This document shows, one piece after another, positions 20,001 through 27,203 of a DNA stretch of 64,000 nucleotides. This DNA comes from Actinophytocola xinjiangensis (GTDB lineage Bacteria > Actinomycetota > Actinomycetes > Mycobacteriales > Pseudonocardiaceae). Each line of letters begins with the position of its first letter. Position 1 is the first letter of the stretch. The stretch is from assembly GCF_001921215.1 (NCBI RefSeq), contig NZ_MSIF01000009.1:1-64000 (forward strand). Direction: 5' to 3'. The notes below the pieces were generated by a model, which saw nothing but the letters and a program-made list of their open reading frames with translations, ran no database searches and was not told the origin of the DNA. A program made the position numbers and the translations under genes.

Positions 20001-21141
20001 GACGCCCGACGGCGTCGCCCGGTTCTCGCTGACCACCTCGCGGTTGGAGATCGCCGTGCTGGGGGTCGAGTCGCGGCCGGGCGCGCCGGCCGGGATCACC
20101 GAGCTGTCCCTGGGCGGGGTCGACCTGCCGGCGCCGCCGACGCGGTTCGAGGTGCCGTGCGGCGAGGGGCCGACGGTGGAGCTGGACGGTTTCGTGCACC
20201 AGACGTCGGTGTCCGGCTCGATGGCCGACTACCTGGCGCACCGCCCGCTGCGCCTGTCGACCTGCCGGGACCTGACCGGTGGTGTGGAGCTGGCGGCCGG
20301 CGAGCACGAGCTGCGCACGGCGGCGTCCCCGTCGTTCGTCGTCCAGGACCTCCATTTGTCCACTGTGGACAGTACGGTTCCGGTGGCCCGCGAGCACACA
20401 GTGACCCGGTGGGACGTCAACGAACGGAGGATCGACGTGGCCGCCGGCGACCCGGCGGTCCTGGCCGTCCCGGAGAACGCCAACGACGGCTGGGTGGCCA
20501 CAATGGACGGACAGACGCTGGAGCGGCTGCGGGTCGACGGCTGGCAACAGGCGTGGCTGGTCCCCGCCGGCTCCGGCACGGTGACCCTGAGCTTCGCCCC
20601 CGACCGCCAGTACCGGGTGAGCCTGGCCGCCGGCGCCGCGAGCGCCCTGCTGCTGGCCCTGTCACTGCTGGTGCCGCCCCGGCGCCGCCGCCCGATCGAC
20701 GTCCGCGCCGGCGGCCGGCGACTGGTGCCGGTCGTCCTGATCGGACTGCTTGCGGTGTTGGGCGGCATGTTGCCGGTCGTGCTGCTGATCGCGTGCCTGC
20801 TGCTGCGTTCACTGTGGCCACCAGCGCCCCGCTGGCTGGTCGCCGCCGCGACCCTGACCGCCACGGCGTTCGCCGTCACCGGCCGCCTGCTGGAACACGG
20901 CCAGGCATGGGCGTACGGCTGGGTGGCGCAGGGCGCGCTGCTGCTGGCCGCCGCGGCCGCCGTGTCAGTGTGCGTCGACTGGTTCGACCCGCCTGGCACG
21001 AACCTCGACCAGCGCACCGGCCGCCACCAACAACCCGGTGGCGACCACCGCGGCACCGACGACCTGCCCGAGACTTCCGTTGAGCCAGAACGTGATCAGC
21101 GCCGCCTCGACCAGAACGGCCCCCCAGATCAGCGCCAGTGA
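17041..21141 (+). CDS. aftD: Alpha-(1->3)-arabinofuranosyltransferase AftD (DUF3367 family)
   Basis: About 1366 aa, close to the ~1400 aa of mycobacterial AftD, which adds branching arabinofuranose from decaprenyl-phospho-arabinose to arabinogalactan and lipoarabinomannan outside the plasma membrane. Residues about 10-460 are a GT-C polytopic region, with conserved-looking DTKLDLAVDP and NVHKFEPVLRLPL. Two discoidin-like carbohydrate-binding modules lie in the exported part: DGDPLTAWRSSS (near 720) and DGDPATTWIAD (near 930). More membrane helices occupy about 1200-1320. ATG 17041 fits a leaderless promoter; ATG 17032 is possible. The last ~59 codons overlap the convergent flippase gene and are hydrophilic, Gln/Arg/Asp-rich, as antisense of a membrane helix would be, so the true functional end is probably the helix before them. 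Confidence 0.88.
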   Translation: MLTTDGRVGRLLRNPAVWVMGGLTLLSFLQRPGRTTFDTKLDLAVDPIAFLARALHLWNPEATGGELQNQAYGYLFPMGPFFAAGQLLGLPPWLTQRVWCALLLCLAFGGMLALTRALRVGTEPARFAGALAYTLAPRMLTEIGPLSAEMLPAVALPWVLLPLVKAGRIGSPRRAAGLSALAVLGMGGVNGAMVLMALVLPVLWLVTRRWTAEHVRLVVWWCVSVLAVCLWWILPLLLLGEYSLPFLDYIESATNTTAPMSLWEVLRGTNQWVAYVVAGTPWWPSGFMLIDNPVLMLVTGLVAAVGLFGLVLPRLPERRFLTLGVLTGLVLLTVGYVGTLDGPLAATVRGLLDGPLAPLRNVHKFEPVLRLPLTLALTHALTGRLPGLARGTSALRARRGRVAVGFVLVAVMAAPAWLLTLRPGPGWDEVPDHWREAMTWVADRDADARTLLLPGSGFGDYTWGRTVDEPAQALARSPWAVRSQIPLGSEGNTRLMDAVEDALTSARGSPELAAFLSRAGYRFLLLRNDLDRTSTAAPDPAVLRAGLAGSPGLRRVSEFGRAGDGPAIEVYEVDGAVPRTSLVSTADVPTVSGGPESLLGLLEAGLLDARTPAVLAGDGGLPDSTHWLVTDGLRHRERNVGRVRDNLSQTLADGEQPRQQRPSTDVLPFRGREHQTVAAYRGIRGVAASTSIAFADAVGASDPSGQPFAALDGDPLTAWRSSSFTGPDGQWLEVELDTPRQVSEVTMRIVDSLRVGWPVTRVRITTDSGSVDHDVARGGGEQRFTTAPGLTSTVRVTVLGVAAGRQTGNVAIAELAIPGVNPLRALRVPADAVPHAGQDTAFAFSRGAVPRYACVDGRCVADTARVGEEPGGVHRLFATASPGTYELAGTVLPAPGGVVPAQPDGLAVGASSQLTGDPAAGPLAAVDGDPATTWIADTTDLRPTLRLEWDEPVRITNLRLSTAADSGGSRPTSVLITVPKGTQTVPVTPDGVARFSLTTSRLEIAVLGVESRPGAPAGITELSLGGVDLPAPPTRFEVPCGEGPTVELDGFVHQTSVSGSMADYLAHRPLRLSTCRDLTGGVELAAGEHELRTAASPSFVVQDLHLSTVDSTVPVAREHTVTRWDVNERRIDVAAGDPAVLAVPENANDGWVATMDGQTLERLRVDGWQQAWLVPAGSGTVTLSFAPDRQYRVSLAAGAASALLLALSLLVPPRRRRPIDVRAGGRRLVPVVLIGLLAVLGGMLPVVLLIACLLLRSLWPPAPRWLVAAATLTATAFAVTGRLLEHGQAWAYGWVAQGALLLAAAAAVSVCVDWFDPPGTNLDQRTGRHQQPGGDHRGTDDLPETSVEPERDQRRLDQNGPPDQRQ

Positions 21142-22257
21142 CCGCCGGTCGGCGCTGGCGATCCGCGAGTACAGCAGGATCTGGGTCAGCGCGAGCAGCG
21201 AGCCGACCGTCGCGAACGCCCACAACGGCAGGGCGCTGTCGGCGTACTCGGCGCCGCCGATGACGCCGACCACCGTCGGGCCGAGCACAGCCGTCCCCAC
21301 GACGACCACACTGTCCAGCACCGCGCAGACGGCGAGCGCCAGCGGCACGAACCGCCGCCGCCCCTCCGCACTGGCGAACCGGGGAAGCACGAGAATGGCC
21401 ACCGCCTGCGGCAACCAGTACGCGATCTTGGTGACGATCGCCCCGACCGCGTACTCCCCGGCCTCCGCCGGGGGCAGCTGGTGCCGCGCGAGCAACAGAT
21501 CGAGGTTGACCAGCAGCACGAGCGCCAACATGGCCTGCACCGCGTGCACGACCTCCCGGACATGCCCCCGGTCGTGCCGCGCGGGCGACGGCCGGCCCAC
21601 CACCACCCAGCCGATCACCGCCACCACCAGGGCGCCGATCGCCGTACACGCCAGGGCACCCTCGGCGTCGCGGAACACGACCAGGCCCACGGCCGTCCCG
21701 CCGATCCGACCGAGACCCTCACAGGCGAGCAGTCCGGCGAGCGTCCCGAACCGGCGGGTGCCCTGGAGGATGCCGTACCACAGGCAGATCACCGTGATCG
21801 ACGCGAGCGACGCGGCGAGCCAGACCACCGGCCACACGCTGTCCAGATGCAACAACCCCATGATCAGGGGCGAGCCGAGCAGCAGCACCGCCGCCACGAC
21901 CCCGCTGACGGTCAGACCGAGCGAGAACAACTCCGACGCCGGTGACCGCCCCGCTCCGGCCGACCCGCCTGCGCTGGTCGGCCCGCCTGTGCCCGCAGTG
22001 CCGGCAGGGCTTGCGGTGTCGGCCGGGCCGGTCGTTTCCCCGGCCTTGCTGCGCGCGGCGCGCAACGCGGCGACCGTCTGGAGCCCCAGGGCCGGGACCG
22101 CGCCGACGACCAGGACCGCGAGCAGCGACCCCAACTCGCCGAAGTCCGCCGGGACCAGCAGGCGCGCGCCGAGAACGTTGAGCAGGTAGGAGGCCCCCTG
22201 GTTGCCGGCGACGCCGACGGAGACCAGCAGCGCGGCGAGCCGTACGCGCTCCGCCAC
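20965..22257 (-). CDS. Polysaccharide/oligosaccharide flippase-like membrane protein (MOP superfamily)
   Basis: A 430-aa protein with about 12-14 hydrophobic helices. It starts RVRLAALLVSVGVAGNQGASYLLNVLGARLL, the N-terminal pattern of Wzx-like polysaccharide transporters (an Arg-rich start, then a helix with Asn, then LGARLL-PADFG). It also has GEYAVGAIVTKIAYWLPQAVAILVLPRFA mid-protein. Such proteins move lipid-linked glycans across the membrane. The GTG at 22257 is chosen for its GGGAGG ribosome site five bases upstream. Residues about 70-108 are a Gly/Ala/Thr/Pro low-complexity loop between helices. The 3' end overlaps aftD by 177 bp tail-to-tail. The gene diverges from a large membrane protein with 81 bp between starts. 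The cargo is unknown; an arabinan or related lipid-linked glycan is inferred from neighbours. Confidence 0.78.
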   Translation of the reverse strand: MAERVRLAALLVSVGVAGNQGASYLLNVLGARLLVPADFGELGSLLAVLVVGAVPALGLQTVAALRAARSKAGETTGPADTASPAGTAGTGGPTSAGGSAGAGRSPASELFSLGLTVSGVVAAVLLLGSPLIMGLLHLDSVWPVVWLAASLASITVICLWYGILQGTRRFGTLAGLLACEGLGRIGGTAVGLVVFRDAEGALACTAIGALVVAVIGWVVVGRPSPARHDRGHVREVVHAVQAMLALVLLVNLDLLLARHQLPPAEAGEYAVGAIVTKIAYWLPQAVAILVLPRFASAEGRRRFVPLALAVCAVLDSVVVVGTAVLGPTVVGVIGGAEYADSALPLWAFATVGSLLALTQILLYSRIASADRRSLALIWGAVLVEAALITFWLNGSLGQVVGAAVVATGLLVAAGALVEVRARRVEPVDAH

Positions 22258-22338
22258 CGTCACCTCCCGCCGCCGACCAGCGGGACTGTAGCCCAGCGCG
22301 AGGGCGGTGGGGAGTCCGCCAGAAGTAGCCTCTGCGTC

Positions 22339-24330
22339 ATGCGCGCGGTCGTGGCGGTGGCGGTGGGACTGGCGCTGCTGGCGCTCGCCCCGCTGCTCGG
22401 CCGGGGCTTCGTCCTGACCTACGACATGGTGTTCACCGCGCGGCAGTGGCTCACGCCCGAGGCCGTCGGCCTGTCGACCGCGCTGCCCCGCTCCGTGCCC
22501 GCCGACGCCGTCGTCGCGCTCCTGACGACCGTGCTTCCCGGTGACGTGGTGCAACAGCTGATCCTCGCCGCCGCGCTCGTCGCCGGACCCGTCGGCGCGG
22601 CACGGCTGGTGCCCACGGGTTCGCTCGGCGTCCGCCTCGTGGCGGCGGTGACGTACGGCTGGAGCACGTACGTGGCGGAGCGGCTGTTCATCGGGCACTG
22701 GCCGTACGTGGTCGCGTACGCGTGCCTGCCCTGGATCGCCCATGCCGCGCTGGCGCTACGCGAGTTGGCCCTGCGTGGGGCGGGCCTGCGCCCCCCGGGA
22801 TCCAGCGTACCGGCGACCGCCGACGGTTCCGGTGGTCCCGGGGGGCCGAGCGGGACGGTGTCAGCGTCCCGACCAGCGCTTTCGTCGCCAACGGGCCCAG
22901 TTGTCCACAGCTTCGCCGACCCCGCCCCCGAACCACCGGCCGACGACGAAGCACCCACCGACCTGTCCGTTCCAGCCGACGAACCACGCTCGCCCGGGCC
23001 TGACGCCGCGCCGCCACCCAACCGGTCCGGTTCGTCGGCCGGGCGGGGCGCTGGGGAAGTGGCCGCGGAGGCCGGGGCGGGCGGTGGGCACGACGGCCGG
23101 CGTCGGTGGTGGCGGGGGGTGGCGGTGTTGGTGGTGGCCAGCGCACCGGCGGTGATCACGCCGTCCGGGGGGTTGATGGCGGCGGCGGTGGCCGTGGTGT
23201 GTGGCGGCTGGCGGCGGCTCTGGATCACCGGGCCGCTGGTCGTCGTGCTCAACGCGCCGTGGTGGGTGCCGGCGTTGGCGCATCCCGGTGGTGGGTTGTC
23301 GGCGGTGGAGGGGGCCGGGGCGTTCGGGGCCAGGGCGGAGAACTGGGGCGGGGACGTCGTCAGCTTGTTGGGGCTGGGGGGAATCTGGAACGCGGAGGCC
23401 GTCCCCGACAGTCGGGGGAATCCGTTGGTGCCGGTGATCACCGTGATCATCGTGGCGGTCGCGGCTCTCGGGTGGTGGCGGTGGCGGCGGTCCGGGCCGG
23501 CCGCCGCGCGGCTGGTCGCGTTGGGGGTGCTGGGGGTCGGGCTCGGCGCGGTGGGTGGGACGGCGGCGGTCGAGTGGCTGGTGGCGACCGTCCCCGGCGG
23601 CGGGCTGCTGCGGGACTCGCAGAAGTGGGTCGTGTGGTGGGCGTTGCCGTTGTCGGTCGGGTTCGCGCTCGGGGTGGGGGCGGCGGCCTCGACACTGAGG
23701 AGAGGGCGGCGGGGGCTGCTGGTGGCGGCGGCGGTGCTGCCGGTCGTGGTGATGCCGGATCTGGCGTGGGGCGGGTGGGGGCGGTTGCAGGCCGTCGAGT
23801 ACCCGCGGGACTGGCAGACCGTGGCCCGGACGCTGGCCGACGATCCCCGGGGCGGTGACGTCGTGGCACTGCCGTGGTCCGCGTTCCGGCAGTTCGGGTG
23901 GAACGGGCACCGCACGCAGCTCGATCCCGCGCCCCGGGTCCTTCCCCGGCCCACGGTCGTCGACGACACGCTGTACGTGGACGGGAAAGCGGTTGCCGGC
24001 GAGGATCGCCGCGCGGCCGACGTGGCGGCGGCGATCGCGCGGGGTGACGACCTCGGGGCGTTGGGGATCGGGTGGGTGCTGGTCGAGCACGGCACGCCCG
24101 GACCGCCCACCGACGACGTCACCGACGGGATGGAGCGGGTTCACCAGGGGGAATGGCTCGACCTGTACCGGGTCCCCGGCGACATCGCGGAGGTTCGGGG
24201 CGCCACGCCGCCGGCCGGGCCAGTGGTCGCGGCCGACGTGATCGCACTCGCAACTGTCACGCTGAGCTTGTTGTGGCTTGTGTTACCAGCCGGTAGATTG
24301 ACACCCTCCAGACCCAGGAAACGGAAGTAG
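22339..24330 (+). CDS. Large polytopic membrane protein, putative GT-C enzyme
   Basis: A 663-aa membrane protein. Helices occur in residues about 1-22 and 55-145, again about 258-470, and the last at about 635-655. The first extracytoplasmic loop has TYDM (D29), the position where GT-C enzymes place a catalytic acid. Residues about 147-257 form a roughly 110-residue Pro/Ser/Ala/Gly/Asp-rich disordered insertion containing no helix, followed by RRRWWRGVAV leading into the next helix. Residues 470-620 are soluble with PRDWQTVARTLADDP. From memory it occupies the place of M. tuberculosis Rv0226c-type membrane genes in this block, but that orthology is unverified. It starts at ATG 22339, divergent from the flippase, and its end overlaps the promoter of the DUF2613 gene. 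Confidence 0.7.
   Translation: MRAVVAVAVGLALLALAPLLGRGFVLTYDMVFTARQWLTPEAVGLSTALPRSVPADAVVALLTTVLPGDVVQQLILAAALVAGPVGAARLVPTGSLGVRLVAAVTYGWSTYVAERLFIGHWPYVVAYACLPWIAHAALALRELALRGAGLRPPGSSVPATADGSGGPGGPSGTVSASRPALSSPTGPVVHSFADPAPEPPADDEAPTDLSVPADEPRSPGPDAAPPPNRSGSSAGRGAGEVAAEAGAGGGHDGRRRWWRGVAVLVVASAPAVITPSGGLMAAAVAVVCGGWRRLWITGPLVVVLNAPWWVPALAHPGGGLSAVEGAGAFGARAENWGGDVVSLLGLGGIWNAEAVPDSRGNPLVPVITVIIVAVAALGWWRWRRSGPAAARLVALGVLGVGLGAVGGTAAVEWLVATVPGGGLLRDSQKWVVWWALPLSVGFALGVGAAASTLRRGRRGLLVAAAVLPVVVMPDLAWGGWGRLQAVEYPRDWQTVARTLADDPRGGDVVALPWSAFRQFGWNGHRTQLDPAPRVLPRPTVVDDTLYVDGKAVAGEDRRAADVAAAIARGDDLGALGIGWVLVEHGTPGPPTDDVTDGMERVHQGEWLDLYRVPGDIAEVRGATPPAGPVVAADVIALATVTLSLLWLVLPAGRLTPSRPRKRK
24283..24296 (+). 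promoter_or_regulatory. Palindromic element TTACCAGCCGGTAG
   Basis: A copy of the YTACY-N4-RGTAR element. Its 3' arm begins the -10-like hexamer TAGATT, and it ends 39 bp before the GTG of the DUF2613 gene. It lies inside the last codons of the preceding membrane protein gene. Confidence 0.4.
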
Positions 24331-24335
24331 GCACC

Positions 24336-24518
24336 GTGGGAAAGATGGTCGGCGCAATCGCATCCGTTCTGGTCGGTCTCGCCCTCGCCACCGGGGTCGC
24401 GGTCGCCGTCTCCTCGGCCTCCGCCCCGGACAAGAACATCGACCTCAACGACCCCGCCACCCCGAACAACTTCGGCGGCGGCAACAACACCGTCAACTAC
24501 GGCTCGACCGCGCCCTAA
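24336..24518 (+). CDS. DUF2613-type small secreted protein
   Basis: A 60-aa exported peptide. A hydrophobic helix (about 5-28, AIASVLVGLALATGVAVAVSSASA) acts as signal or anchor. A 30-residue Asn/Gly/Pro-rich tail follows (PATPNNFGGGNN). It matches the pattern of the DUF2613 family, small secreted actinobacterial proteins found next to aftD, such as M. tuberculosis Rv0236A (recalled, not searched). The GTG at 24336 has GGAAG 10 bases upstream; ATG at 24345 is an alternative start. The stop overlaps the convergent methyltransferase by 4 bp. It has its own promoter-like element 39 bp upstream. Function unknown; constant linkage to arabinan synthesis suggests an accessory or structural role at the membrane. 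Confidence 0.75.
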   Translation: MGKMVGAIASVLVGLALATGVAVAVSSASAPDKNIDLNDPATPNNFGGGNNTVNYGSTAP

Positions 24519-25279
24519 GCCCCACCCGGCGGCCCTTCTGGGCGGCGGCCAGGCGCCCGCAGGACGTACCTGGTCGAACGCCAGTGGGTGGCTCGGTCGT
24601 CGACCGTGCGGGTGGCCAGGATCGCGTCGCCGGTGACCCGGGCGACCCGCGCCGGGCCGAACCGGGTCATGCGCATGGGCGCGGGGTAGCCGAGCAGTCG
24701 CCGCTGGGCCAGGCGGACCAGCGGGCCAGGAACCACCCGCCACACCACACCCTTGAACGTCCACAGTGGACGCGTCGTGCACTGCAACAGCGCCACCCCG
24801 CCCGGCGCCAGCACGCGGAGGAACTCCCTCAGATACGTCTCGATCACCGGCGCCGGCAGGTGCTGGAGCACCAGTTCCGAGTACACCAGGTCGAACCCGC
24901 CCGACTCGAACGCCGACAGGTCGCTGGTCTCGTTGAGCACGAAACGGCAGTTCGCGGGCGGGGACAGGCTCCGCGCGGTGGCCAGCATCGCCGGCGCGAC
25001 GTCCACGCCGACGACCTCGTCGGCGTGCCCGGCCAGGGCCTGGGTCAGGCGCCCGGCACCACAGCCGAAGTCGAGGACCCGCCCCCAGCGCGGGCCCACT
25101 CCCAACTCCGCCAGCCAGGAGACCGCGTCGGCCACGTCCGACCGGCCGGTCGCCAGGAACTGGTCGGGGTCCCACCGGCCGCCCCGCTTGTCGGCGGCCA
25201 CGTACACCGCCCACAGCGGATCCTGTTCGGCCAGCCGGACCCAGTCCCGCCGTACGTCATCGAAGCTCACGTCGCGCAT
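24515..25279 (-). CDS. SAM-dependent methyltransferase (Methyltransf_11 type)
   Basis: A 254-aa enzyme with the class I Rossmann fold: motif I VLDFGCGAGRLTQAL (about 87-101), acidic motif II VVGVDVAP, motif III LVYSELVLQHL, and LREFLRVLAPGGVALLQ. The long N-terminal helix region (DVRRDWVRLAEQDPLWAV) and the final ~70 residues with RPLWTFKGVVWRVVPGPLV are substrate-side elements. It starts at ATG 25279, inside the end of the upstream glycosyltransferase gene (23-bp overlap), so the two are co-translated. Methylation of the sugar added by that glycosyltransferase is a reasonable inference; the substrate is not known. Confidence 0.85.
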   Translation of the reverse strand: MRDVSFDDVRRDWVRLAEQDPLWAVYVAADKRGGRWDPDQFLATGRSDVADAVSWLAELGVGPRWGRVLDFGCGAGRLTQALAGHADEVVGVDVAPAMLATARSLSPPANCRFVLNETSDLSAFESGGFDLVYSELVLQHLPAPVIETYLREFLRVLAPGGVALLQCTTRPLWTFKGVVWRVVPGPLVRLAQRRLLGYPAPMRMTRFGPARVARVTGDAILATRTVDDRATHWRSTRYVLRAPGRRPEGPPGGA

Positions 25280-26375
25280 TAAACGCCATGCTCTCCCGCA
25301 GGACCTGCTCGAAGGCGTCGACGGTGCGGTCCCAGGCGAAGTCAGCCGCCCGCGCCCGGCCGGCCTCGCCCATGGCCCGGCGCTGGTCGGGATTGGTCAG
25401 CAGGTGGTCGACCTGGCGGGTCAGGTCGTCGAGATCGTCGGCCAGCAGGCCGGTTTCGCCATCCACAATGGACTCGGCGACGCCGCCGGCGCGGTGGTAG
25501 GCGACCGACGGCACACCGTGCGCGGCCGCCTCCATGATCGCGATACCCCAGCCTTCCTTGACCGACGGGCACAGGTGCACCCACGACCTGGCCAGGATCT
25601 CGTGCTTGTCCCGTTCGCTGACGTAGCCGTGCAGCGTGACCCGGTCGGACAGGTCCCGGCGGCGCACGTGCTCGGCCAGCGTGTCCTGCCACCAGCCGTG
25701 GCCGACGACCTCCAGGCGCAGCTTCGGCCAGCGGGCCACCAGCGCCGCCAGCGCGTCGACCGCGTGCTCCACCCGCTTGTGCGGCACCACCCGCCCGACC
25801 ACCACCAGCACCGGGTCCGGGTCGCGTACGGCGCTGACCGGCGGCGGCGCGTCCAGACCGTTGCGCACCACCGTGGTCCGGGCCGTCGACACACCCAGGC
25901 CGGCCAGTTCGCGGCGGGTCTGGTCCGACACCGTCAGGTACCGGCAGTGCCGGTACAGCCAGGGCGCCACCCGCGACTCGATCCACCAGCCGATCCGGCC
26001 CAGCACCGGGCCGAGCACCGCCGGCCACTGCTCGCGGTGCACGTGGTGCACCAACGCCAGCACCGGGCACCGGGCCACCAGCGGCGAGAAGAACGGCATC
26101 CCGGCCTGCACGTCCACGACCACGTCCGGGCGTAATCGGCGCACGGCCAGCAGCGCCTGCCAGTACACGCCGAAGCGTCCGCCCCGGCGGCGGAACCGCA
26201 CGCCGTTGACCCGCTCGTCGGCGGGGGCGCGGTCATGGGCGGCGCACTGGATCGTGACCCGGTAGCCGCGCGCGGCCAGACCCTCGGCGACGCGTTCGAC
26301 GTAGAGTTCCGAACCGCCACCCTCGGGATGCGCGGTGTCACGCCAGTTCACGAGGAGCACCGACGGGCCGTTCAT
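25257..26375 (-). CDS. Family 4 glycosyltransferase
   Basis: A 372-aa GT-B enzyme of the GT4 family. The N-terminal acceptor lobe starts VLLVNWRDTAHPEGGGSELYVERVAEGLAARGY, with the usual GGSE loop. The donor lobe contains VVVGRVVPHKRVEHAVDAL and the E-x7-E signature EGWGIAIMEA. The family retains configuration and transfers sugars from nucleotide or lipid donors at the cytoplasmic membrane face. The ATG at 26375 is preceded by AGGAG at five bases; TTG 26378 is upstream in frame. From memory it corresponds to M. tuberculosis Rv0225, and its methyltransferase neighbours fit. It shares a 78-bp divergent promoter region with the next methyltransferase gene. Confidence 0.9.
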   Translation of the reverse strand: MNGPSVLLVNWRDTAHPEGGGSELYVERVAEGLAARGYRVTIQCAAHDRAPADERVNGVRFRRRGGRFGVYWQALLAVRRLRPDVVVDVQAGMPFFSPLVARCPVLALVHHVHREQWPAVLGPVLGRIGWWIESRVAPWLYRHCRYLTVSDQTRRELAGLGVSTARTTVVRNGLDAPPPVSAVRDPDPVLVVVGRVVPHKRVEHAVDALAALVARWPKLRLEVVGHGWWQDTLAEHVRRRDLSDRVTLHGYVSERDKHEILARSWVHLCPSVKEGWGIAIMEAAAHGVPSVAYHRAGGVAESIVDGETGLLADDLDDLTRQVDHLLTNPDQRRAMGEAGRARAADFAWDRTVDAFEQVLRESMAFNARRELR

Positions 26376-26404
26376 CAATTCTCCTGGTCAGCGGGGGTGG
26401 TAGG

Positions 26405-26418
26405 TTACCGACCGGTAC
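26405..26418 (+). promoter_or_regulatory. Palindromic element TTACCGACCGGTAC with overlapping -10 TACAGT
   Basis: It lies in the divergent region, 35 bp from the methyltransferase start and 29 bp from the glycosyltransferase start. The 3' arm runs into TACAGT (26416-26421), a good -10 hexamer for the plus-strand gene. Near-match to the other four copies (last base C instead of R). Confidence 0.4.
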
Positions 26419-26453
26419 AGTGGACCAAATAAATGACGAAGGCGTAACCCCCA

Positions 26454-27203
26454 ATGGTAGGTAGCACCGCGCGAACCGATCAAGCGAACGCGACGCTCAC
26501 CAGGTCGGTGCGGCTTTTCCGCGCTTTTCTGAAAGAACAGTCCGACCCGGACCACTTCTACCAGATCCTGGCCGACGACTCGGTCTCCCAACTCGCCACC
26601 TTCACCCCGCTGCGCGAGCGGCTCGTGCTCGACGTCGGCGGCGGCCCCGGCTACTTCGCCGACGCCTTCCGGGCCGCCGGGGCGCACTACCTCGGCGTCG
26701 ACCCCGACGTCGGCGAGCTGTCCGCCAGGGGGACCCCGGCGGCCGGCATGGTGCGCGCCAGCGGAACCCAACTTCCCTTGCGGGACAACGCTGTCGACGT
26801 CTGTTACTCGTCCAACGTGCTGGAGCACGTCGCCGACCCGCCGGCCATGCTCGCCGAGATGGTGCGGGTGACCGCGCCGGGCGGCACGGTCTTCGCCTCG
26901 TTCACGCCCTGGTACTCCCCGTGGGGTGGCCACGAGACCGCGCCCTGGCACTTCCTCGGCGGCCACTACGCCCGCCGACGCTACACCGAAAAGCACGGAC
27001 GGCAGCCGAAGAATCGTTTCGGGGAGAGCCTGTTCGCCTTCCGGGTGGGCCCGGCGATCGCCTGGGCACGCCATTGTGACAATGCCACGCTGGTGCGCGC
27101 CCTACCCCGTTATCACCCGTGGTGGGCCACCTGGATCGTGCACGTCCCGGTACTGCGGGAATTCGCCTCCTGGAATCTCGTCCTGGTGCTGCGCAAACGT
27201 TAG
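26454..27203 (+). CDS. SAM-dependent methyltransferase (Rv0224c-like)
   Basis: A 249-aa class I methyltransferase: motif I LVLDVGGGPGYFADAF (about 57-72), acidic LGVDPDVGELS, ASGTQLPLRDNAVDVCYSSNVLEHV for motifs II/III, and MVRVTAPGGTVFASF. C-terminal HPWWATWIVHVPVLREFASWNLVLVLRKR is aromatic and basic, suggesting membrane association. ATG 26454 is used; CCCCC upstream gives no strong ribosome site, and the transcript leader would be about 25 bases from the TACAGT -10. The stop overlaps the convergent DUF3068 gene by 4 bp. From memory this matches M. tuberculosis Rv0224c beside Rv0225 and Rv0227c. Its substrate is unknown, presumably an envelope glycolipid intermediate. Confidence 0.87.
   Translation: MVGSTARTDQANATLTRSVRLFRAFLKEQSDPDHFYQILADDSVSQLATFTPLRERLVLDVGGGPGYFADAFRAAGAHYLGVDPDVGELSARGTPAAGMVRASGTQLPLRDNAVDVCYSSNVLEHVADPPAMLAEMVRVTAPGGTVFASFTPWYSPWGGHETAPWHFLGGHYARRRYTEKHGRQPKNRFGESLFAFRVGPAIAWARHCDNATLVRALPRYHPWWATWIVHVPVLREFASWNLVLVLRKR

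Noticed and set aside
18565-20547. Long open frame (660 codons) on the minus strand inside aftD
   Set aside because: Antisense shadow of a GC-rich gene; composition rich in Arg/His/Gln with no domain, and aftD is strongly supported on the plus strand.
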